Positions 55,886 to 64,000 of a DNA stretch of 64,000 nt are shown here, one piece after another. Each line of letters opens with the position of its first letter. Position 1 is the stretch's first letter. Where the stretch lies: contig CP036279.1 of the NCBI GenBank assembly GCA_007748055.1, forward strand, positions 4,712,001 to 4,776,000. Direction: 5' to 3'. The DNA comes from Kolteria novifilia. Its GTDB lineage: Bacteria; Planctomycetota; Planctomycetia; Kolteriales; Kolteriaceae. Made by a program: the position numbers and the translations under genes. Under the pieces are notes generated by a model. That model was not told where the DNA came from, ran no database searches, and saw nothing but the letters and a program-made list of their open reading frames with translations.

Positions 55886-57016
55886 CTAGAGGATCACGAG
55901 ATTGTCGCGGTGAATGACGGCATCGTAGCGTGCGGTGGAAAGGGGCTCCGCCAAACGATCACTCGGCATGCGAACGATCTTTCGGGCTTCCTCGGAACTG
56001 TAGTTTGTCAGACCGCGGGCGAAGGAACGGCCCGATGGTCCCTCGATCGCGACCACGTCCCCCTTCTCGAAGCGACCTCGAATCTCGACGACTCCGACCG
56101 ACAGGAGACTCGCGCCGCGCTGGGCGACCGCCATCTCGGCTCCTTCGTCGACGATGAACGTCCCGCGCGGGCGGACGGTGTGCCCGATCCAGCGTTTCCT
56201 CGCGGCGAGCGTTCCGCCCCGTGCGGGGATCACAGTGCCGATCGGTTCGGCGTTGAGCATGTCCCGAAGGACGTTGGGACGACGACCTCCGGCGATCCAG
56301 ACCGACTCTCCCGACGATGTGGCCAAACGTGCCGCCTCGAGTTTGGTCGTCATTCCCCCAGTCCCGAGCCCGCTGGTACTGGTTCCCGCCATCGCGAAGA
56401 TGCTCTCGTCGAGTTGCATGATCTTGTCGATCGGCGCCCCCCCCTGCTCGGCCGCCTCGGCGGTCGGGTAGAGTCCATCGACGACCGAAAGGATAATCAG
56501 CAGCGGCGCCCGCAATAAGTTGGTCACCATCGCCGCGAGTCGGTCGTTGTCGCCGAAGCGGATCTCTTCGACGCTGACGGTGTCGTTCTCGTTGATGATG
56601 GGAATGGCGTTCCAGCGAAAGAGCTGCAGGAGCGTATTTCGCGTGTTGAGGTAGCGGCCCCGATCGTCGAAGTCGTCGGCGGTCAAAAGGACCTGAGCCG
56701 CGTGAAAGCCTCGCGGGCGCAGGGTCGCTTCGTAGGCGTCGATGAGTTCGGCTTGTCCGACGGCCGCGGCCGCTTGGAGTTCGGGGAGCGATGTGGGACG
56801 TTTCGGCAATCCCAGCCGTCCAATCCCCGCGGCGATCGAGCCGGAACTCACGAGGGCCACTTCTCGCCCGGAGGCTTTGATCTCGGCGATCTGTTCGGTC
56901 AGATGCGCGAGATGAGCCCGGTCGAGCGTCCCATCCTCGGCCGTCAGGACGTTGCTTCCGACCTTCACGACGATGCTCTTCGCCGACTTGACGATTTCCT
57001 GTCGAACTAGATCCAT
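55886..57016 (-). CDS. proB: Glutamate 5-kinase with PUA domain
   Basis: A 376-residue enzyme for the first step of proline synthesis, phosphorylating L-glutamate. The amino acid kinase domain has VVKVGSNVLT, SSGSIAAGIGRLGLPKRP and INENDTVSVEEIRFGDND. The C-terminal PUA domain spans about 285-370. ATG 57016 begins MDLVRQEIVKSAKSIVVKVG. The proA gene is not adjacent. The yoaK-like gene is 20 bases downstream. Proline feedback control of ProB is usual for the family. Confidence 0.95.
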   Translation of the reverse strand: MDLVRQEIVKSAKSIVVKVGSNVLTAEDGTLDRAHLAHLTEQIAEIKASGREVALVSSGSIAAGIGRLGLPKRPTSLPELQAAAAVGQAELIDAYEATLRPRGFHAAQVLLTADDFDDRGRYLNTRNTLLQLFRWNAIPIINENDTVSVEEIRFGDNDRLAAMVTNLLRAPLLIILSVVDGLYPTAEAAEQGGAPIDKIMQLDESIFAMAGTSTSGLGTGGMTTKLEAARLATSSGESVWIAGGRRPNVLRDMLNAEPIGTVIPARGGTLAARKRWIGHTVRPRGTFIVDEGAEMAVAQRGASLLSVGVVEIRGRFEKGDVVAIEGPSGRSFARGLTNYSSEEARKIVRMPSDRLAEPLSTARYDAVIHRDNLVIL

Positions 57017-57286
57017 CCCGATCCACTTTCCCGCAAGCGGCAACCAAGGCCACGTCCTCGGGAGACGAAACCACGACTCCAAGGAGAACGTTATGGGAGA
57101 TCGGCGGGACACGGTCGAGGAAAATGGGGGTTTCGGATGGTCGACCATCATCCGACACATCAGCTTCACGCGAACGCACTTGCGAACCCAGAATCTCGAC
57201 GCTAAGGTGAACAGATGCGGAATCGGGGTCAATTCCGCCACATCGCATCCACATCCGGCGCCACCGCCAGTTCTAGGGAGGGCAGC

Positions 57287-58300
57287 ATGTCTCAAGCACT
57301 CCGTCGTCGAGGCTTTACGCTCGTCGAGTTACTCGTTGTCATCGCGATCATTGGTGTGCTCGTCGGCCTGCTCCTGCCAGCGGTCCAGCAAGCCCGCGAA
57401 GCCGCTCGCCGGGCACAATGCACCAACAATCTCAAGCAGATTGGCTCGGCAATGCACAACTACCACGATGCTCACGGAGGATTTCCTCCCGGCAACATCG
57501 TGAACAGCCACGGCCCCACCGCATGGGTCTTCCTGCTCCCCTACCTCGATCAACTCGCGGCCTACGAACGGTTGAATCTCGACCAGCGAATCGGGTTCTA
57601 TTTCGGACACCCATTCAGCGAAGTCAACCGACCGGCGATGCACGATCTCGACATTAGCACGCTCATTTGCCCTTCGAGCCCGTTGCCTCGGTTCGGAACC
57701 CAGAGCTGCTCCTCGTGCACTACCTATCCAACGTCGAGTCTACTGCGAGGAACGTACGTCCTGCTGAGCGGAGCCGACACGCACCGCACAACCGATAACG
57801 ACGCCCAGCGAGGCCCCGTCTCCTCGGGCGGTGTCTTCCTGAAGGATTCGATCATCCCAATCAGCAAGATCACCGACGGCACCTCCAAGACCATCATGGT
57901 CGCCGAGCAGAGCGACTGGGGTAGATCCAACTCCTCCAACCAAGTTGAAATCCGGCCGTTGGGCGGCTCGGGGAGTTGGATGGGTCAGAGTGTCGTGGGG
58001 AATGCCAATGGAGACGGCACCTATCCGACCGGCGGCACCAACAACAACAGTGCCCGGTGCTTTAATTTGACGACGGTTTCCTATCCGATCGGCTTCAAAC
58101 AACGGATCAACGGATCGACGACGACCGCCGGCACTCGCCCCGGCGACTGCAACACCCCGATTCAATCGATCCATGCGGGTGGCGCGAACGTTCTCTTGGC
58201 CGATGGCGCGGTGAGGTTCCTCTCCGACAGCCTCGACTTGAACGCACTGAAGAACCTGGCCAATCGCGACGACGGTAACATCATCGGTAGTCTTGACTGA
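57287..58300 (+). CDS. DUF1559 prepilin-like protein, array 2 copy 1
   Basis: A 337-residue copy. The prepilin site is [20 protein letters not shown] with Gly at -1. [16 protein letters not shown] follows. The middle is unlike array 1: [37 protein letters not shown] and AEQSDWG. The C-terminal signature is HAGGANVLLADGAVRFLSD. AGGGAGGG lies 5 bases before ATG 57287. A strong hairpin follows its stop by about 90 bases. Confidence 0.92.
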   Translation: MSQALRRRGFTLVELLVVIAIIGVLVGLLLPAVQQAREAARRAQCTNNLKQIGSAMHNYHDAHGGFPPGNIVNSHGPTAWVFLLPYLDQLAAYERLNLDQRIGFYFGHPFSEVNRPAMHDLDISTLICPSSPLPRFGTQSCSSCTTYPTSSLLRGTYVLLSGADTHRTTDNDAQRGPVSSGGVFLKDSIIPISKITDGTSKTIMVAEQSDWGRSNSSNQVEIRPLGGSGSWMGQSVVGNANGDGTYPTGGTNNNSARCFNLTTVSYPIGFKQRINGSTTTAGTRPGDCNTPIQSIHAGGANVLLADGAVRFLSDSLDLNALKNLANRDDGNIIGSLD

Positions 58301-58389
58301 CCCGATACGTCGCTCTGGCGCCCCGAAAGTGGTCGCTGCTCACGACATCATCTCTCCCGCCTCGTTCATCAATTCTTCAACGACACGCC

Positions 58390-58417
58390 GGGGGACGCTC
58401 TGCGAGGAGCGTCCCCC
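58390..58417 (+). terminator. Terminator-like hairpin after DUF1559 array 2 copy 1
   Basis: GGGGGACGCTC pairs perfectly with GAGCGTCCCCC over 11 bases with a TGCGAG loop. Only TTC follows, so the T-run is weak. Confidence 0.6.
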
Positions 58418-58533
58418 TTCGGCGAATTGCTTGTCATCTCACTGGAGATCACGTAGAGTTTGGACCCAGGGGCCTGGGGACTACGGACGACACTGCCAGC
58501 ATCCTAGCGGCGATGTGTTCCGAGGAGACGACT

Positions 58534-59541
58534 ATGTCCAGTACCCTTCGCATCCGTGGCTTCACCTTGGTCGAACTGCTCGTGGTGATTGCCATCATCG
58601 GGATCCTCGTTTCTCTTCTTCTCCCCGCGGTTCAACAGGCACGAGAAGCCGCGCGACGTGCGCAGTGTACGAGCCATCTCCGGCAAATCGGCGTGGCGAC
58701 TCACAACTACCACGAAAGTCATCGATGTTTTCCGCCCGGAAACGTCGTCCAAGGACATGGTCCCACCGCATGGGTCTTTCTCCTGCCGTACGTCGATCAG
58801 ACGGCATCGTATGGCAAGCTCAACTTCGACAAGGTGAGTGGCTTCTGGTTCGGGGGCCCCAACAGCCAGATCAATCAGCCCGTGATGGGAGAGTTGAAGG
58901 TGGGGGTCATGCATTGTCCATCAAGCCCGCTCGATCGATCCAACAGGGTCGCGTGCGCGAGCTGCTCGCCTGCATCAGAAACCGAGGTTCAGCTTGGCGA
59001 CTATGTGCTGGTCAGTGGCGGCATCGGCCATTCGACCACGGACAACGTCGCCTTGCGAGGCCCCGTCTCCTCCGGCGGCATCTTTCTGAAAGATGAAGTG
59101 GTCTCCATGAATAAAGTGACCGACGGCACTTCAAAAACATTCATGATTGGTGAGCAAAGCGATTGGGGATACCTGTACGGTACGCGGGTCGACCTCCGTG
59201 CCAGCGGACTCAACGGTTCCTGGATGGGCACCTCCCCGGCTGGAAATTCAAATGGCGACAGTACCTATCCGAGAGCTTCCTCTCTCGATGCGCGTTGCTA
59301 CAACTTGACGACCATTGCCAGTCCCATCGGACTGAAACAATCACTCACCCCCAACGGCAACGGATTGCCGGGATCGCGCGGAGCGGGTGACTGCAACACC
59401 CCCATTCAGTCCGTGCATCCCGGCGGGGCGAACCTCCTCTTTGTCGACGGGTCGGTCAAGTTCGTCTCCGAGAGTTTCGACTTGGAGATGTTAAAGAGCC
59501 TTGCCAACCGCGATGATGGGAGCATTATCGAGGGGTTTTAG
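58534..59541 (+). CDS. DUF1559 prepilin-like protein, array 2 copy 2
   Basis: A 335-residue copy close to the gene at 57287: GPTAWVFLLPYVDQTASYGK, CPSSPLDRSNRVACASC, GPVSSGGIFLKDE and EQSDWG. Prepilin site [20 protein letters not shown] with Gly at -1; ending HPGGANLLFVDGSVKFVSE. ATG 58534 has GAGGAG upstream; the earlier ATG 58513 is less likely. It ends 74 bases before the lipoprotein gene, repeating the order of array 1. Confidence 0.92.
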   Translation: MSSTLRIRGFTLVELLVVIAIIGILVSLLLPAVQQAREAARRAQCTSHLRQIGVATHNYHESHRCFPPGNVVQGHGPTAWVFLLPYVDQTASYGKLNFDKVSGFWFGGPNSQINQPVMGELKVGVMHCPSSPLDRSNRVACASCSPASETEVQLGDYVLVSGGIGHSTTDNVALRGPVSSGGIFLKDEVVSMNKVTDGTSKTFMIGEQSDWGYLYGTRVDLRASGLNGSWMGTSPAGNSNGDSTYPRASSLDARCYNLTTIASPIGLKQSLTPNGNGLPGSRGAGDCNTPIQSVHPGGANLLFVDGSVKFVSESFDLEMLKSLANRDDGSIIEGF

Positions 59542-59615
59542 GGACGCGAGATTCTCCGCCCGAGGAAGGTTGTGAAACTCGCCGTTCGCCATTCAGATCA
59601 GGGGCCGACTGTTCG

Positions 59616-60044
59616 ATGAAGTTCACTTCCAAGAATTGCTGGGCGGTATTGCTTGGAACGCTCATCCTTTCCCAAGGCTGTGGCGGAGAGAACGGCCCGC
59701 CGATGGGCCAAGTGACCGGAAAGGTCTCCTACAACGGTGAGCCGGTTAACGAGGGACTGGTCGTCTTTCAATCCGACGATGGCCGGTTCGCGGCCCAAGC
59801 CGAACTGGAAGATGGGGGAAGCTTCCACCTTAAGACCTACCTTGGGGGCGTCCCGGTAGGCTCCTATGGCGTGCTGGTTCAGCCTCCGACCGTGACCTTC
59901 CCCGATACACCCGACTCTCCGGGAGGGGAAGGCTTTAAGGAGGTCAAGAACATCCCGCAGAAGTACCGCGACAAGCAGACCAGTGGCTTCAAGGCAAACG
60001 TCGCGGCGGGAAGCAATGACTTCGCCTTCGAGATGAAGTCGTAG
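59616..60044 (+). CDS. Small lipoprotein following DUF1559 array 2
   Basis: A 142-residue lipoprotein with lipobox SQGC after LLGTLIL. It has a carboxypeptidase-regulatory-like beta domain (GQVTGKVSYNGEPVNEGLVV, FHLKTYLGGVPVGSYGVLV), then FKEVKNIPQKYRDKQTSGFK, similar in spacing and wording to the tail of the gene at 53775 (FPKKYRSPQTSPLK). Both sit at the 3' end of a DUF1559 array. A hairpin follows its stop. Confidence 0.82.
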   Translation: MKFTSKNCWAVLLGTLILSQGCGGENGPPMGQVTGKVSYNGEPVNEGLVVFQSDDGRFAAQAELEDGGSFHLKTYLGGVPVGSYGVLVQPPTVTFPDTPDSPGGEGFKEVKNIPQKYRDKQTSGFKANVAAGSNDFAFEMKS

Positions 60045-60652
60045 GTCTTGAGGTGAATTGATCATCAAGAACGTGCAACGGCCCGCCCAGGGGGAGCTGG
60101 ACGGGCCGTGCGATTCGCTCGTCGCCCATGTGGCCGAGAAGCGCTCATTCTCGCTTCCGAGGAAGCGAGTGGCGAATGACGACCGAGGTCGTCGGGGTGT
60201 CACGTCACGGGAGGCTCGCCTACCTGCCCGTGGCCAAGATAGAACGAAATGCCGCGAACGACATTTCGGTCAAATGTGGTAATGGCGCTTCCGTCCTTGG
60301 AGATCGCCCGCCCACCGCTAAGGTCAGTTGGGAAACCGGCTCGGCCACGACGTCGATCCTTCTGCCGTCCCGAACACCACTCTCATCGTCTTGTACGCCC
60401 ACCCCACTCCACCGAATTCACGGGAAACCCCCAAAGCGAGGCAGTCCCCCCAGAACTCCCGCGCCACGACAACCTCGTTTCAACCCGCGCCATCTTCACA
60501 ATCGTTACCTATAATCCGCTGGGTAAGTGAAGCCGACCAACCGACTCCCGCGCATGCACGCTCCGCGTGCCGAATGTTCGTCTCGGCACTTTCTCGAGTA
60601 TTGACCGCCTTGCCGACGCTTGGAGCCGACTTCCAGGGAAGGACGAAACGAC
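60045..60652. other. Intergenic between lipoprotein and gcvPA
   Basis: About 600 bases. The first 65 hold a hairpin. The rest has AT/GC composition like coding shadows but no frame I trust, and I find no glycine-riboswitch signature before gcvPA. Confidence 0.45.
60078..60109 (+). terminator. Possible terminator after DUF1559 array 2 lipoprotein
   Basis: ACGGCCCG pairs with CGGGCCGT, extended by CCA/TGG past a C-A mismatch, around GGGGAGC. No T-run follows, so a terminator or mRNA-stabilising stem is possible. Confidence 0.5.
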
Positions 60653-61996
60653 TTGTACACGCCAAACACCGAACAAGACCAACGCGCCATGCTCGATCGC
60701 ATCGGCCTCGATTCGGTTGACCAACTCTTCGACTCGATTCCAGACGATATCCGGCTGCGACGTCCACTCGATCTCCCCCCTTCCCTGACGGAAATCGAGC
60801 TGACCAGTCACATGACGGAGCTTGGCAAGGCGAACGAGTCGGCCAGCGACAAGACCTGCTTCCTGGGGGCTGGATGCTACGACCACTTCGTGCCCGCGGT
60901 GGTCGACACGGTTGCCTCGCGGTCGGAGTACTACACCGCGTACACTCCCTATCAGGCCGAAGCCAGCCAGGGCACGCTTCAAGTCGGCTTCGAGTTCCAA
61001 ACGCTGATGTGCCAACTGACCGGGATGGCGGTCGCGAACGCGAGCCTCTACGAGGGAGCGACCTCGGTCGTCGAAGCCGTCTTTGTCGCCCTCGCCGGTT
61101 CCAGGAACCGGAGCAAGGTCGTCATCTCCGAGACGGTTCATCCTGAGTACCGCCGAACTTTGGCGACGTACGTCGCGAATCTCGACGTCGAGATCGTCAC
61201 AGTCCCGGCCCTCAACGGATCGACCAACGTCGAGGAGATGAAGGATCAACTCGATGACACGACGGCTTGCTTGGTGGTCCAGAGCCCCAACGTCTTTGGG
61301 ATCGTCGAACCGATCGAGAAGTTCTGCCAAGCGGCCCACGATGCCGGCGCGGTGGCGATTCAGTCGTTTGACCCGATCTCGCTGGGCATGCTGAAGCGGC
61401 CAGGCGATGCCGGCGTCGATATCGCGATCGCCGAAGGGCAAGGATTGGGGACTCCGATGAGCTACGGAGGCCCGTACTTGGGTATCTTCACGTGTCAGGA
61501 GCCCTTCCTGCGGCGAATTCCCGGCCGCGTCGTCGGAGAAACCGTCGATCGCGAGGGCAAACGGGCCTTCGTGTTGACGCTCCAAACCCGCGAGCAACAC
61601 ATACGCCGAGAGAAAGCGACGAGCAACATCTGCACGAACCAGGGCCTGCTCGCCCTTCGCGCCGCGACTCACCTCTCGCTGCTAGGACCGCAAGGGCTTC
61701 GCGAAGTCGCCGAGTCGTGCTTCCAGAAGGCCCACTACGCCGCGAAGTGCTTGACCGAGGTCCCCGGCATCGAACTTGCCTATCCGGGCCCCTTCTTCAA
61801 GGAGTTCGTCCTTCAGTTACCCGACACGGCCGACTCCTATCTGGAACGAATGGACGCGGAGGGTTTCTGGGCCGGCGTTCCCCTTGGGCAATTCGATGCG
61901 AAGTGGACCAACCACCTGCTCGTGGCGGTCACCGAGAAGCGGACGAAGCAGGAGATCGACGAGTTCGCGGCCGCCTGGCGCCGCGTTCTCAGCTAA
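60653..61996 (+). CDS. gcvPA: Glycine dehydrogenase (decarboxylating) subunit 1
   Basis: A 447-residue first half of the P protein of the glycine cleavage system, in the split (PA/PB) form. TTG 60653 with AAGGA upstream gives the usual start YTPNTEQDQRAML; the earlier ATG at 60620 is rejected. Blocks FLGAGCYDHFVPAVVD, YTAYTPYQAEASQGTLQ and VGETVDREGKRAFVLTLQTR are typical. It forms a heterotetramer with GcvPB (which carries the PLP lysine) and transfers an aminomethyl to GcvH. The gcvPB, gcvT and gcvH genes are not in the window; enolase follows instead, unlike the usual gcv cluster. Confidence 0.93.
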   Translation: MYTPNTEQDQRAMLDRIGLDSVDQLFDSIPDDIRLRRPLDLPPSLTEIELTSHMTELGKANESASDKTCFLGAGCYDHFVPAVVDTVASRSEYYTAYTPYQAEASQGTLQVGFEFQTLMCQLTGMAVANASLYEGATSVVEAVFVALAGSRNRSKVVISETVHPEYRRTLATYVANLDVEIVTVPALNGSTNVEEMKDQLDDTTACLVVQSPNVFGIVEPIEKFCQAAHDAGAVAIQSFDPISLGMLKRPGDAGVDIAIAEGQGLGTPMSYGGPYLGIFTCQEPFLRRIPGRVVGETVDREGKRAFVLTLQTREQHIRREKATSNICTNQGLLALRAATHLSLLGPQGLREVAESCFQKAHYAAKCLTEVPGIELAYPGPFFKEFVLQLPDTADSYLERMDAEGFWAGVPLGQFDAKWTNHLLVAVTEKRTKQEIDEFAAAWRRVLS

Positions 61997-63631
<1,635 letters not shown>

Positions 63632-64000
63632 TTCCCCTCCCCGACCCCTCGGGTCGTGGTGTTCCCGCTCGGCCAAATCCATCGCGCCGGAGAGAGTCGC
63701 CTCTCCGGCAATGGGATGGCCGTTGAGCGACCGGCGATCGCCACCTTCGACGCGATCGCGCTGCCGGCGCCGGAGAGAGGGGTCATTCCCAATCTGCGGC
63801 CCAGTGTTGTTAGTCGGGTGAATCTGATTCGCGCTGGTGTGCGCGGTAGTTCGGTCATTCGGTTCTTGCGTTGCCCGTCAGCAAGCACGTCGCGACGGTT
63901 GCCCTCGGACCGTCAAGTTTCCCTTCCGGTGCTCCGATACCTCTCATTGTGGGTGGGAAACTCTTCGATCCTGAGATGATCGGAGACTCCCGCGAGGGGC
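63632..64000. other. Window edge, no gene recognised
   Basis: About 370 bases after enolase. A small stem (CGACCC/GGGTCG) near 63640 has no T-run. The ORFs here look like shadows; nothing firm. Confidence 0.4.

Noticed and set aside
60045-60652. Glycine riboswitch upstream of gcvPA
   Set aside because: I found none of the conserved core blocks in this stretch.

Overview
This window comes from the chromosome of a planctomycete. Several things point the same way. The 16S rRNA gene carries an exact match to the Planctomycetes probe site PLA46 (GGATTAGGCATGCAAGTC). There are six DUF1559 'pilin-like' proteins in two arrays and a DUF1571-type lipoprotein. DUF1080 and octaheme cytochrome-TPR proteins of types common in this phylum are present. 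The 16S gene stands alone, followed at once by a terminator, and GC content is high. I cannot name the genus.

Layout. 1-6005: 3' end of a glycosyltransferase, an unlisted 39-residue membrane protein, a PLP-dependent decarboxylase, a zinc alcohol dehydrogenase and apolipoprotein N-acyltransferase. 6359-11577: a signalling operon (exported protein, large hybrid kinase with two receivers and an HPt domain, receiver-GGDEF diguanylate cyclase). 12099-16390: a bacteriophytochrome, an Rcp1-like response regulator and a hybrid kinase, preceded by six 25/26-bp direct repeats. 16391-17377: repeat-rich DNA with a 155-bp direct duplication. 17378-22285: DUF1080 hydrolase, DapA-like aldolase, DUF1571 lipoprotein, a 30-bp tandem palindrome array, a response regulator and a lone groES. 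22565-29403: a compact VgrG / small protein / coiled-coil protein / transmembrane Ser-Thr kinase cassette, suggesting a kinase-controlled injection-system module. 29825-31159: a TPR protein ending in two RNA polymerase alpha-CTD-like domains.

31492-38396: Cys-rich secreted protein, octaheme cytochrome-TPR protein, a ribbon-helix-helix protein with Cys pairs and a His-rich tail, Mn superoxide dismutase with four 36-bp hairpin repeats after it, a HAD hydrolase, a PilZ protein and a ComEA-like protein. 38409-44658: two very large membrane M48 peptidases and a YiiX-like lipoprotein. 45172-46696: 16S rRNA, with a boxA-like leader and its own terminator. 46855-48590: a nucleoside deaminase converging on a plant-SABATH-like methyltransferase. 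48970-60044: two DUF1559 arrays, each ending in a small lipoprotein. Between them lie proB, a DUF1275/YoaK gene with an in-frame TGA, and a membrane-protein gene with an apparent +1 frameshift. 60653-63631: gcvPA and enolase.

The signalling genes could form linked circuits (phosphorelay to c-di-GMP, and PilZ as a c-di-GMP receptor), but that is inference. The most unusual items are the double alpha-CTD/TPR fusion, the VgrG-kinase cassette with a helical insert in VgrG, the SABATH-like methyltransferase, the repeat array upstream of the phytochrome, and the two adjacent broken genes.
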